Assembly (NCBI GenBank): GCA_902788805.1
Contig: CADALO010000003.1
Span: forward strand, 186,001-250,000
Source: an uncultured Bacteroidota bacterium
GTDB taxonomy: Bacteria; Bacteroidota; Bacteroidia; Bacteroidales; P3
Direction: 5' to 3'
Length of the DNA: 64,000 nucleotides
A program made the position numbers and the translations under genes. The notes under the pieces are model-generated. The model did not search any database and was not told the origin of the DNA. It saw only the letters and a program-made list of their open reading frames with translations. Shown in pieces: positions 44,142 through 53,418 of this stretch (position 1 is its first letter; every line of letters starts with the position of its first letter).

Positions 44142-47100
44142 ATGGGCAAAAAGTCTTCTACATATAAGCATTCCGCGTCTAAAACCAGTGCTCTTTTCAG
44201 GTCGCTGACCGCTTTGCTTATTGCCGTTTTGTTGCCTTTATTCTCAGTGTCTCAAACTGTTATTATGCCAACTACGGGCAGCGGCGACACAACGATGAGT
44301 TATGCCGAACTCTATGACGACGGTGGACCGTATGGGAACCATTCCCCGGTATGCAATGCCAGTTATACATTCCATACAGTCAATTCGGTGGGTCGTTATC
44401 GTGTTGAAGTGCAGAGTAATTTGACGCATCCAGCAGGCAACGCCAGACTGAATGTCTACAATGGAAGTGTGAGTAATGTCAACCTTATGTGCTCTTGCCC
44501 AACCGGACAAGGAGGCGTATTCTACAGCACTGGTAGTACCGTCACGGTTAATTTTACGGCCGATGATGATATGCCCACGCAAGGATTTAAGATAATACTG
44601 TGTGAGTTTGACAACGACGTTGCATCTCAACCGAATATGTCTTATACCGACAGCACCACGCTGAGGGTCAGGTGGAACGGAAGGTTCGCTTCCACGCAAT
44701 GGAGGGTCGACTGGGCTATTGTATGCGAAAATGTTGATCTGGACACCTTTTTCGCCAATCCATCGAACTATACCTCCGATACTTTAAGCACCCGTGAGCT
44801 GTATATTTATAACATCCCCGTCGGATGCTGGGTGGTATACAGGATTTATGCCGACCCTGTGACGGAATGCTCCCCGACCGTCAGCGGCAACGGACCTGTA
44901 TATCAGGCTCCGTTTGTGTGCCCCTGCTTCGGTCCTGCGAATATCAGCATTGTGGAACTGGAAGACTCGTTGGTGGTTAGCTGGACTTCCGACACGGTGC
45001 CTGAGAGTTGGCATCTGTGGACCCTCTACGGCGAAGTCGACACTATGTTGGCAGGCACGGTGAACTCGATAACTATACCATACGATTACCCGTGCAGCGG
45101 CAGTGGGCTGCATATTGTCAACAACTGCAACTACGGCTGTAACGTACAATATTTGGCGTTGCCCTCTGGCGGATGCCAGCAAACGGTAGGGAACATACAA
45201 ATCGGCGCTGTAACAGCGACGTCGATAGAGGTTTTTTGGAACAATGTCGAGGATCCATCGTCACGCTACATTCTGTCGATGAGTCCGATAGGCTATAGCG
45301 GTTGGATGTTTGAAGACACGCTGACTTATGGCGACACTTCCTATCTGTTCAATGGCCTTGCGCCGTTGACGCAATACGACTTTCAGGTGAGAGTGATTTG
45401 TTCCGACGGCAGGCTTGGATGCTACCCTGTTTCAAGAGTCTATACTACGCTGATGGATAACTGTATAGACTATTCCGACCCCTACAACAGTCCGCAGGTT
45501 AAATATACATTCGGCAGCTATGGCAATCCAACCCAGTACACCGGCCGTCAGATTGGTCGCCACACCGTAATGACTATCACTACACAACGAGACTTCAATA
45601 CCGGTGGAATCCTCCTGTGTGTACCGCCAGGCGAGCAGGCATCGTTCAAGCTGGGTGACGACAATGTGGGTGCTACCGGCGAAACGGTGACATACAACTA
45701 CTTTGTCGACAGTGTCGACAAGGATATGCTGGTGCTGAAGTATGCCGTCGTGATGCAGAACCCCAACCATACGTCTCAAAACCAGCCGCGCTTCACAATG
45801 GAGATACTGGACGAAAACGGTGTGCTGATAGACTCGACCTGCTGCTATGCCGACTTCGTGGCAGGCAACAGTCTGGGCTGGAACACAGTGTCGGGCACCA
45901 ACGTCATCTGGAAAGACTGGACCACCGCGGGCATCGATATCGCACGCTATCACGGCCAGATGATAAAGATTCGTTTCACTACCAAAGACTGCGCTGACGG
46001 CGGCCATTTCGGATATGCCTACTTTACTGTTCATTGCGACAGCAAGCGCATAGCCCTTGTCAACCTCTGTGAGTCGCTCGACTCGGTGCGGCTCAGGGCA
46101 CCGGCTGGGTTTGAATACCGCTGGATGCGCGGCGACGACCCCACGGTCATTTCCACCCAAAACGAGATTATGGTTCCTGCCGACAGCAGTGTCTATCGTT
46201 GCTATGCCACTTTCATAGGCAAGCCTGAATGCAACTTTGTGGTCACCTCGCGGGCTGTGCTGCCCTATCCCAAGGCAGCCTTCAATTACAGCGTGGACAC
46301 CTGCGCACAAAGGATTTACCTCTACAATCGCAGCTATGTGGACATCGATTCCGTCTATCTACCATACGTGCGGCAGACCGTCGTCGATCCCGTATGGATT
46401 GTGAACAGCGACACACTTCGGGGCGACACAGTAAGCGTCGATGCTTCTGCGCCGGTGCCATACAATATCACCCTGTTCTGTTCGCTTAGCCAGTCCATCT
46501 GCACCGACAGCACCTCCTTGCAGCTTGCCCCCGCCATCAGCCATAGCCTGCGTATTATTGGCGATACAACAGCCTGCTCGGGCGACACCGTGCGTCTCTC
46601 GCTGGCAGTCGCACCGTTCGACGAAATCTCATTCCATTGGAACAACAACTCTACCGATACCCTTTGCAGCTTCATCGCCAACGCAGACACCACCCTCTTT
46701 GTCGTCTCAACCTATAAGTTCTGCACCGACACAATCTATCATAACATACGGACATTCAACAAAAACAACGATACTGTAGCGCTGGTCACCTGTATGGTGC
46801 CGATCGACACTCTCGGCTTCAATGTCGACAGCTCAGGCATCTATACACATTACTACACCAATCGCTTTGGCTGCGATTCGCTTATTAGCCTCAGCCTCCT
46901 TATCCACCCCTCATACTACGACACCGTAAGCGCCGTCACCTGCAACGAACCCTTCCTCAACAGCGAATTCAGCGAAGATTCAACCGGCACCTACACCCAT
47001 ATCTACTCCACAGTGAACGGATGCGACAGCATATACCACCTTCAGTTTTACAGGCACCCGTTGTTCGCCGACACTACCGATGCCGAAATACTCTATGGCG

Positions 47101-47498
47101 ACACCTACACCTTCCACAACACCACCTACGATGCCACCGGCCAATACCAAAGCGTCTATGTCGACCGCTATGGATGCGACAGCACCTATGCACTCAATCT
47201 CAACGTCATACACCTCTGGTTCCCCAACGCCGTAACACCCAATGGTGACGGCTACAGCGACATACTCGAAATCGTGGGACTCCTCGGCTCCACCATCTTC
47301 GACACACCCAAAATCTCAGTCTACGACCGCTGGGGACGCCTCATTTACCATTGTGAAAACATAAAGACCCTTTCCGACTTCTGGGACCCGAACAAGACCG
47401 ACAGCCCCGACGGCACCTACTTCTACCGCTTCACCGTAAGCACCTCCAACCATCAAATACAGCACAACAGCCCCGTCGAAGTCGTAAGAACACATTAG
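44142..47498 (+). CDS. Large T9SS type B cargo protein
   Basis: The 1118-residue protein has an N-terminal signal region with a basic start and the hydrophobic SLTALLIAVLLPLFSVSQT. A CUB-like or adhesion segment follows, then fibronectin type III-like modules (SIEVFWNNVEDPSSRYILS, about residue 355-425), a jelly-roll-like region (about 430-640), and repeated short units containing GCDS. The last 95 residues are a type B sorting domain: LWFPNAVTPNGDGYSDILEI, KISVYDRWGRLIY and GTYFYRFTV. It should be surface-exposed or secreted by T9SS. Its ligand is not predictable. Confidence 0.87.
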   Translation: MGKKSSTYKHSASKTSALFRSLTALLIAVLLPLFSVSQTVIMPTTGSGDTTMSYAELYDDGGPYGNHSPVCNASYTFHTVNSVGRYRVEVQSNLTHPAGNARLNVYNGSVSNVNLMCSCPTGQGGVFYSTGSTVTVNFTADDDMPTQGFKIILCEFDNDVASQPNMSYTDSTTLRVRWNGRFASTQWRVDWAIVCENVDLDTFFANPSNYTSDTLSTRELYIYNIPVGCWVVYRIYADPVTECSPTVSGNGPVYQAPFVCPCFGPANISIVELEDSLVVSWTSDTVPESWHLWTLYGEVDTMLAGTVNSITIPYDYPCSGSGLHIVNNCNYGCNVQYLALPSGGCQQTVGNIQIGAVTATSIEVFWNNVEDPSSRYILSMSPIGYSGWMFEDTLTYGDTSYLFNGLAPLTQYDFQVRVICSDGRLGCYPVSRVYTTLMDNCIDYSDPYNSPQVKYTFGSYGNPTQYTGRQIGRHTVMTITTQRDFNTGGILLCVPPGEQASFKLGDDNVGATGETVTYNYFVDSVDKDMLVLKYAVVMQNPNHTSQNQPRFTMEILDENGVLIDSTCCYADFVAGNSLGWNTVSGTNVIWKDWTTAGIDIARYHGQMIKIRFTTKDCADGGHFGYAYFTVHCDSKRIALVNLCESLDSVRLRAPAGFEYRWMRGDDPTVISTQNEIMVPADSSVYRCYATFIGKPECNFVVTSRAVLPYPKAAFNYSVDTCAQRIYLYNRSYVDIDSVYLPYVRQTVVDPVWIVNSDTLRGDTVSVDASAPVPYNITLFCSLSQSICTDSTSLQLAPAISHSLRIIGDTTACSGDTVRLSLAVAPFDEISFHWNNNSTDTLCSFIANADTTLFVVSTYKFCTDTIYHNIRTFNKNNDTVALVTCMVPIDTLGFNVDSSGIYTHYYTNRFGCDSLISLSLLIHPSYYDTVSAVTCNEPFLNSEFSEDSTGTYTHIYSTVNGCDSIYHLQFYRHPLFADTTDAEILYGDTYTFHNTTYDATGQYQSVYVDRYGCDSTYALNLNVIHLWFPNAVTPNGDGYSDILEIVGLLGSTIFDTPKISVYDRWGRLIYHCENIKTLSDFWDPNKTDSPDGTYFYRFTVSTSNHQIQHNSPVEVVRTH

Positions 47499-47588
47499 GA
47501 AGCGGAAAGCGGAAAGCGGAGAACGGAGAACGGAGACCCCCTTTAACCCTTTTAACCCTTTTAACCCCTTACCCCCCCCTTCAACCCA
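47499..47588. repeat. Heptamer-like and CCCTTTTAA tracts before the HD/OB gene
   Basis: CGGAAAG/CGGAGAA units (47501-47537) are followed by CCCTTTTAA units that run to the start codon at 47589. The order, heptamers then pyrimidine tract then start codon, repeats that upstream of pgk. Confidence 0.75.
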
Positions 47589-48443
47589 ATGCCCGAATAC
47601 ATCGTCACAGGCCGTTCCAACGGCACCACCCGCCTAGGTTCACCCTATTGCAACCTCAAAGTCAAAAACCTCGACGAAGAGTTCACCCTCGCCGTATGGG
47701 AAGTCGCTCCCGACGACCCACCCCTTGTTGGACAGCTCGTCACCTTCATCAACATACAGAACAATGACGGCAAGCGCTCGGCCCGCAAGGGCGATATGCG
47801 GCCCCTCGCAATGCCCGACGCCAGTCATCCCCTCTATGCCCTCCTGCCGCGCCCCATACAGCGCCAGCTCTGGGACCAGACCATCGCCGCACTCCTCGCC
47901 CTCTGTCCCGACAGCCCCTACCGCGATATGATCAGCGACGTCGCCGCAAAGCTCTACCAGCCCTACTCGCAATACCCCGCGGCCAGCAGCATCCACCACG
48001 CTTTCCGCGGCGGACTCCTCAACCACGTCCACCAGATGCTCTCTATGCTGCAGGGCATCGCTCCCTGTATGCCATATCCCATACGCGTAGACCATTGCAT
48101 CCTCGCCATCCTCTTCCACGACTACGGCAAAGTCCACACCTACAGCCGCGACGGTGAGGCCCAGCGCGAAGACGTACTGCTCGGCCACATCTACATCTCC
48201 GCCGTCGCGTTGCAGCGCGAACTCGAACGCCGCGAAGTTCCGCAGGATGAAATACAGCGCATCGTCCACATCGTCCTCTCCCACCACGGACAGCGTGAGT
48301 GGGGCTCGCCCGTCGTCCCCTGCTCGCAAGAGGCAATGCTCGTCCACTTCCTCGACAACCTCTCTGCCAAAAGCGACACCATTGAAGGCAGTCCCGATAT
48401 GGAATACGTCAGCGCTCTCGGCACACGGGTACCAAAGATGTGA
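47589..48443 (+). CDS. OB-fold plus HD-domain protein (YhaM-like)
   Basis: The 284-residue protein has an N-terminal OB-like nucleic-acid-binding region (about residues 1-75) and a C-terminal HD phosphohydrolase domain. The metal residues appear as HHAFRGGLLNH (about residue 138-148) and LFHDYGKVHTYS (about 177), with further His in SHHGQREWGSP. This order is that of YhaM/CBF1-type 3'-5' exoribonucleases, so RNA or DNA trimming is likely but not certain. It is preceded by repeat tracts and followed by a repeat-rich region. Confidence 0.83.
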   Translation: MPEYIVTGRSNGTTRLGSPYCNLKVKNLDEEFTLAVWEVAPDDPPLVGQLVTFINIQNNDGKRSARKGDMRPLAMPDASHPLYALLPRPIQRQLWDQTIAALLALCPDSPYRDMISDVAAKLYQPYSQYPAASSIHHAFRGGLLNHVHQMLSMLQGIAPCMPYPIRVDHCILAILFHDYGKVHTYSRDGEAQREDVLLGHIYISAVALQRELERREVPQDEIQRIVHIVLSHHGQREWGSPVVPCSQEAMLVHFLDNLSAKSDTIEGSPDMEYVSALGTRVPKM

Positions 48444-48602
48444 GAACGGAGCGCAGGCATCCTGCCTGCAATGAACGGAGAACGGAGATCTGAATGGACA
48501 CACGCCCCCGCCCCTGCGGGGCACCCCCTCTAACTTAGAGGGGGAATGAATGGAGATTGGAATTTGCAAATCCGTAGGGGCGTACCCCCGTGTACGCCCC
48601 AC
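48444..48602. repeat. Pile-up of four repeat families downstream of the HD/OB gene
   Basis: In order: heptamer fragments (from 48444), a GCGCAGGCAT/CCTGCCTGC palindrome (about 48455-48473), more heptamers (48476-48489), a CCCCCTCTAA/TTAGAGGGGG palindrome (about 48529-48544), and the GGGCGTAC/GTACGCCC element in reverse orientation (48570-48602). No gene is visible. Confidence 0.8.
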
Positions 48603-48613
48603 ATTTTTTTCGC

Positions 48614-48650
48614 CTCAAAATATGCCTGAAAAACGTCTCAAAATATGCCT
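48614..48650. repeat. Direct repeat CTCAAAATATGCCT (two copies)
   Basis: The 14-bp sequence occurs at 48614-48627 and 48637-48650, 23 bp apart. The following 100 bp are AT-rich with nothing else recognisable. Confidence 0.6.
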
Positions 48651-48753
48651 AAAATGGGTGTTTTGACTTAATTGATTGATATTCAACAATATACTCATAA
48701 TATCAACGCTGTATTATAACCGCTTCATCTCCAGTTTTTTATAGAGACATCTT

Positions 48754-48851
48754 CGTTCGTTGTCCGTTCGTTGTCCGATTGTTGTCCGATCATTGATCGG
48801 ACAACAATCGGACAACAATCGGACAACGAACGGACAACGTGTGGAGTTGGT
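48754..48851. repeat. Phased GTCC/GGAC palindromic element (variant, copy 6)
   Basis: GTCC starts at 48762, 48773 and 48784. GGAC starts at 48799, 48810, 48821 and 48832, exactly 11 bp apart. The 11-mers are GTCCGTTCGTT and GTCCGATTGTT rather than GTACAATANNT, but the arm plan, the outer CGTTGTCC step and the terminal GGAGTTGGT match the GTAC elements. It lies upstream of the nadE promoter. Confidence 0.88.
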
Positions 48852-48936
48852 GCGGCGAAAAACCAGCTGTTTTACGTCTAAAATCCGATTTCGCTGGGGT
48901 GATGGGCCAACTTTGTTTTGCCGTGACAATATTTTT

Positions 48937-48967
48937 TTTGCCGTGTCGTAAAGTTTGTGTATCTTTG
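48937..48967 (+). promoter_or_regulatory. Bacteroidota promoter (TTTG, 19 bp, TAnnTTTG) of nadE
   Basis: TTTG at 48937-48940 and TATCTTTG at 48960-48967 are separated by 19 bp, the consensus spacing. The nadE start is 62 bp downstream. Confidence 0.75.
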
Positions 48968-49028
48968 CATCGCGAAATATGCGTTTAATGAAATCCGATA
49001 ATATTGTCAACTCAAAACATTTTCAGCA

Positions 49029-50585
49029 ATGAACATCCATATTGTACAGCATAATGTAAGCACCAATAATCCTGAAGAGAATTTGAAATGGATAATGAGC
49101 GAGCTTGAAACGCAGGGGTCGAGAGAGGCCCTGCTGACGGTCTTTCCCGCCTGTACTCTGTGTGGCTATCCGCTGTTCGGCTCGGCGGCGTATGCCGACA
49201 TCCAGAAACGCTCGCAGGCCGCTTTGCAGCAACTTGTCGATATGTCCGAACACAGGGCCTTCCTGGTGGGACTTCCGCTGCAGATTCAGGACAAAGGGCT
49301 GTGCAACGCCATAGTCTTCGTGCAGAACTGCGCTATCCGCGCCATCGTGACGAAGAAGTATCTGGCCCCCGACGAGCAAAAATACTTTGTGCGCGGAGAG
49401 GGCGTGCAGACAATCAACTTCCAAGGCCAACAGATAGCCATTGGCTTCTATGAGGACCTGAAAGAGCTGACGAAGGGTCACGCTGAGCAACCCGACATCA
49501 TCATCTGCTGCGGCTGCAACATATTCGACTACAACAAGCCCTACAGCATCCGCTACCGAATGCACAAGATTGTGGAGAACCTCAACGCTTCGCTGGTCTT
49601 CGTGAACCGCACGGGCGGCGAGGGTTCGTTCCTCTATGCGGGCGGCTCGATGGCAATGAACGCCGCGGGCTCGCTGCTGAGCCAGTTCCCTTACTTCGAG
49701 GAGTTCAGCCAGTCGGTCGACTTGCAGCTGATAGGCTCGATAGAGGACGAGAAGCCCGAGGCAGTGGAGCTGGTCTACAAGGCACTGGTGATGGGACTGC
49801 GCGAGTATTTCGCCAAAAACCGCCAAAGCCGCGCGGTGCTGGGATTGAGCGGCGGCATCGACTCGGCGCTTGTCTGTGCACTGGCTGTGGCCGCGCTGGG
49901 TCCGGAGAATGTGCACGGTATACTGATGCCGTCGCAGTATTCGACTGACCACTCGGTCAAGGATGCGGAGGATCTGGCCAACAATCTGGGCATAAAGTAC
50001 GATATTGTGCCTATAAAGGACTGCTTCGACGCCCTGCGCAAAACGATGAAGCCCGTCTTTGGCGAACGCGCGGAGGATGTGACTGAGGAGAATATGCAGG
50101 CACGTATACGCGGCACGATATTGATGTCGTATTCGAACAAGTTCGGGGCGCTGACGCTCAACACAACCAACAAGAGCGAGGCGGCAATGGGCTACGGCAC
50201 GCTGTATGGCGACAGCTGCGGAGCTCTGTCGGTGATTGGCGACCTGTACAAGACCGAGGTCTACCAACTGTCGGAATGGATCAACCGCGAACGCGAAATC
50301 ATACCGTGGAACTCGATACGCAAGGCTCCATCGGCCGAGTTGCGTCCGGGACAGAAGGACAGCGACTCGCTGCCCGACTATGCTTTGCTCGACACCATAT
50401 TGAACCTGCACATTGAGGAGCAGCTGTCGTCCGAGGAAATTGTGGAAGAGGGCTACGACGCCGAACTGGTAGGCGAGGTGCTGCGCAAAGTGCGCATCAA
50501 CGAATGGAAGCGCCTGCAGTTCGCCCCGCAGCTCAAGGTGTCGCCGATGACTTTTGGATTGGACCGCAGGGTGCCCATCAGCTGA
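49029..50585 (+). CDS. nadE: NAD+ synthase with a degenerate glutaminase (nitrilase-fold) domain
   Basis: The 518-residue protein has an N-terminal nitrilase-fold half (about 1-245) and a C-terminal NAD synthetase half. The latter has the P-loop GLSGGIDSALVCALA (about residue 274) and LTLNTTNKSEAAMGYGTLYG. It should convert nicotinate adenine dinucleotide to NAD+. In the nitrilase half the catalytic Glu position reads FPACTLCGYP (Ala in place of Glu), the Cys position reads FYEDL (Tyr in place of Cys), and only the Lys (KKYLAP) remains. Glutamine hydrolysis is therefore doubtful, and the enzyme may depend on free ammonia. The helicase follows after 18 bp. Confidence 0.9.
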   Translation: MNIHIVQHNVSTNNPEENLKWIMSELETQGSREALLTVFPACTLCGYPLFGSAAYADIQKRSQAALQQLVDMSEHRAFLVGLPLQIQDKGLCNAIVFVQNCAIRAIVTKKYLAPDEQKYFVRGEGVQTINFQGQQIAIGFYEDLKELTKGHAEQPDIIICCGCNIFDYNKPYSIRYRMHKIVENLNASLVFVNRTGGEGSFLYAGGSMAMNAAGSLLSQFPYFEEFSQSVDLQLIGSIEDEKPEAVELVYKALVMGLREYFAKNRQSRAVLGLSGGIDSALVCALAVAALGPENVHGILMPSQYSTDHSVKDAEDLANNLGIKYDIVPIKDCFDALRKTMKPVFGERAEDVTEENMQARIRGTILMSYSNKFGALTLNTTNKSEAAMGYGTLYGDSCGALSVIGDLYKTEVYQLSEWINREREIIPWNSIRKAPSAELRPGQKDSDSLPDYALLDTILNLHIEEQLSSEEIVEEGYDAELVGEVLRKVRINEWKRLQFAPQLKVSPMTFGLDRRVPIS

Positions 50586-50603
50586 GAAAGGCGGCTGTTA
50601 TAA

Positions 50604-52946
50604 ATGGATGCACTAAGGCTGGCAGAGAAATATGTGACCGATACCAATGTGTCGGTCTTCCTGACAGGAAAAGCCGGTACGGGAAAGACTACTTTTCTGC
50701 ACCAGATAGCCTCGACGGTGAACAAGCGTTGTGTGGTGCTGGCACCCACGGGCGTCGCCGCCGTCAACGCTGCGGGCGTTACGATACACAGTTTCTTCCA
50801 GCTGCCACTGTGCCCCTATCTGCCTGATGTTAAGGAACTCGTCACCGAGTATCAGATGCCCGACAAGTACAAGTCGTTGCGCAAGGAGAAGATAAACATC
50901 ATTCGCACACTGGACCTTATCATCATCGACGAAATCAGTATGGTCCGCGCCGACTTGCTCGACGCGGTGGATATGACACTTAGGCACTACCGGCGCAGCG
51001 GCAAACCCTTCGGTGGGGTGCAGCTGTTGATGATAGGCGACGTGCAGCAACTGCCGCCTGTGGTGAAGGACGACGAGCGCCCTTACATTGAGCAGGTCTA
51101 TCCGTCGCCGTTCTTCTTCAACAGCAAGGCGCTTAAGCAGATACACTATGTGACGATAGAGCTGACGCACATCTTTCGCCAGCAGGACAATAACTTCATC
51201 GGGCTGCTGAACAATATCCGCGAGAACCGTTTCGACAAGGCTACCCTCGATGCACTCAACGCACGCTGCAATCCAGGCTTCAACCCGCCCGACACGGAGG
51301 GATATATTCGCCTGACGACGCACAACTACCAGGCTAACGAGGTCAATCACCGCAAGCTGGCGGCGCTGGATTCGGAGCCTGTAACGCTGCGAGCCGACGT
51401 TGACGGCAACTTCCCCGAAACATCGTTCCCGACCGACAACGAACTGGTGCTGAAGAAAGGGGCGCAGGTGATGTTCGTCAAGAACGACACCAGCGGCAAG
51501 GGCGAATTCTTCAATGGAAAAATAGCCACCGTGGAAGGATATGACGCCGACGAGGGTGTGGCGGTGGTTGACAGCGAAGGCAACCATATCGTTGTGCACA
51601 GAGAGCGATGGGACAACATCAAATATGAAATTGACGCTGCCGACAACCAGATAAAGCAGAAGGTGGACGGTACATTTGTGCAGTTCCCGCTCCGTCTGGC
51701 GTGGGCGATAACGATACACAAGAGCCAAGGATTAACGTTCGACAAGGTGATTATAGATGCCGCATCGGCGTTCACCTACGGGCAGGTATATGTGGCTTTG
51801 AGCCGCTGCCGCACGCTTGAGGGACTGGTGCTGGCAACGCCTATCTCGTCGCGTTGTGTGTTCGACAATTCCGATGTGTTGCAGTTCAACAGCACTATCC
51901 CTTCGGTTGACAAGGTACAGGCGGAGTTGGGCAGTTTCCAGTCGTCCTATTTCTTCGAGCAGCTGTATGAGTTGTTCGACATCTCTTCAATATTCCACGC
52001 TGCCGAACGTCTGAACCGTATCTATCAGCAGCACTTGTCGCGTATGCTGTCGGCATTGTCGCAGAAAATCAATGACTTGACGAATAATAATCTGGTCAAC
52101 CTGCTGACGGTGTCGGAGAAGTTCCACAAGCAACTGGCCAATATAAGCCTTATGAACGGAGGCAACACAAACGACGCGGCTCTGCTTGACAGGGTGGCCA
52201 AGGGAGTGGCCTATTACGAGGCGCAACTGGAGGATTACCGCCTGCAGATGGTGCCACTGATGGAGATAGAGGTCAACAACAAAAGTGTGGCCGCCGAGCT
52301 GAAGGAGTGGTCGACCGAGTTGCGCGATGCTGTGGACCTGAAACTGAGATGTTTGAAAAGGGTGGGGAAGAACGGCTTTTCGACCGAGGTGTACAACCAG
52401 GCAAAGGTCGACTTCCTGCTTGACAAGAATCCAGGCACCAAAGGAAAACGCGCTGCTCGTCGCAGCCAGACTTCACGACGTGCGCCGAAGGAAAAGCCTG
52501 TCAAGGAGCGTAAAGCGGCTTCGAGTGCTCCGATTGCCTCTGTAGAACCATCCGCCGAGGAAAGCATTTATGGTTTCCCGAAAGAGCCTGAGACAAGAGT
52601 ACAGCGTGAGCCTAAGGTAAAGGTCAAAGAGCCGAAGGAGAAGAAGCCGCCGACGTGGATGGAGTCGTTGCAGCTGTTCAGCCAGGGGATGAGCATCGAA
52701 CAGATTGCGGCCCAGCGGGGCTTCACGTTCGATACCATCGCCAACCACTTGCAGAAAGCACTCGAAGCAGGGGCGTTGGGAATTGACAAACTGCTGACTT
52801 CGGAGGAATTTGACGAGCTTGTAGAGTATATGCTCGAAGGTGAGGGACATCCGTTCAAGGAGATATACGAGCACTTCGGCGGCAGATACCCTTACTACAA
52901 GATACGTGCCGCAGCCACTGCATCGAAGGATATCCGCGATATATGA
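50604..52946 (+). CDS. PIF1-like SF1 helicase with C-terminal helix-turn-helix region
   Basis: The 780-residue protein has the superfamily 1 helicase motifs: Walker A GKAGTGKTTFL (about residue 22), Walker B LIIIDEISMV (about 108), MIGDVQQLPPVV (about 148), and the C-terminal TIHKSQGLTFDKVIID and VYVALSRC (about 370-400). A Lys/Arg/Pro-rich linker (about residues 615-690) leads to a C-terminal helical region with MSIEQIAAQRGFTFDTIANH, typical of RQC/HTH-like tails in Bacteroidota PIF1 homologues. It probably unwinds DNA, including G-quadruplexes, during replication or repair. It is likely cotranscribed with nadE. Confidence 0.9.
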   Translation: MDALRLAEKYVTDTNVSVFLTGKAGTGKTTFLHQIASTVNKRCVVLAPTGVAAVNAAGVTIHSFFQLPLCPYLPDVKELVTEYQMPDKYKSLRKEKINIIRTLDLIIIDEISMVRADLLDAVDMTLRHYRRSGKPFGGVQLLMIGDVQQLPPVVKDDERPYIEQVYPSPFFFNSKALKQIHYVTIELTHIFRQQDNNFIGLLNNIRENRFDKATLDALNARCNPGFNPPDTEGYIRLTTHNYQANEVNHRKLAALDSEPVTLRADVDGNFPETSFPTDNELVLKKGAQVMFVKNDTSGKGEFFNGKIATVEGYDADEGVAVVDSEGNHIVVHRERWDNIKYEIDAADNQIKQKVDGTFVQFPLRLAWAITIHKSQGLTFDKVIIDAASAFTYGQVYVALSRCRTLEGLVLATPISSRCVFDNSDVLQFNSTIPSVDKVQAELGSFQSSYFFEQLYELFDISSIFHAAERLNRIYQQHLSRMLSALSQKINDLTNNNLVNLLTVSEKFHKQLANISLMNGGNTNDAALLDRVAKGVAYYEAQLEDYRLQMVPLMEIEVNNKSVAAELKEWSTELRDAVDLKLRCLKRVGKNGFSTEVYNQAKVDFLLDKNPGTKGKRAARRSQTSRRAPKEKPVKERKAASSAPIASVEPSAEESIYGFPKEPETRVQREPKVKVKEPKEKKPPTWMESLQLFSQGMSIEQIAAQRGFTFDTIANHLQKALEAGALGIDKLLTSEEFDELVEYMLEGEGHPFKEIYEHFGGRYPYYKIRAAATASKDIRDI

Positions 52947-52987
52947 CAGAGGGTGCCGTTTGGGAACGGGCTGGAGTACGGTAACGG

Positions 52988-53404
52988 TCAGGATTTCACT
53001 ATTCCGAAAGTGAACCTTCTCTGCAGCTTGTTGCGACAAAGGTAGAGCACAACGAAGTAGATTGCTGTCAGCAGGATTGGTATAAGAGCCGCTGCCAGTT
53101 CGTTGTGAGTGGCTGCGCTGATGGCGATTACCGCACCGACAATGATAAGTGCCGGAAGGATGTAGGCCAGCAGGACGGCATAAAGCCCGAGCCCTTCGTT
53201 TACGCTTACCGTCACACCGTCGCCAATGGAGTATTGTTTCCAGTCGGCTGTTTCGACTTCCACCACTTTGTCGGCCTTGTCGACAAAGGCGCATTTCTCG
53301 TGGCCAGCACAGCTGCTGCAGGCTGACAATACTTGCATTTTGACTATTACTTTACCTTGCTTTACGTCGGTTACAAGGCCTGTATGTGTCGCTATCTGAG
53401 CCAT
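52988..53404 (-). CDS. rseC: RseC/MucC-type (SoxR-reducing) membrane protein
   Basis: The 138-residue protein starts MAQIATHTGLVTDVKQGKVI and has the cysteine cluster CSSCAGHEKC (CX2CX5C, about residues 27-36), then two membrane helices (about 70-90 and 97-117). In other Bacteroidota this family usually accompanies rnf genes; here it closes the Bat operon, with no rnf gene in the window. Cysteine spacing suggests metal or redox binding. The start at 53404 was chosen because the longer frame overlaps the WG-repeat gene and has no family similarity. Confidence 0.88.
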   Translation of the reverse strand: MAQIATHTGLVTDVKQGKVIVKMQVLSACSSCAGHEKCAFVDKADKVVEVETADWKQYSIGDGVTVSVNEGLGLYAVLLAYILPALIIVGAVIAISAATHNELAAALIPILLTAIYFVVLYLCRNKLQRRFTFGIVKS

Positions 53405-53418
53405 TGGCGTGAGGTTGT

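Noticed and set aside
48714-49010. 98-residue minus-strand frame over the GTCC element
   Set aside because: Repetitive peptide from the 11-mer array overlapping the nadE promoter on the other strand.
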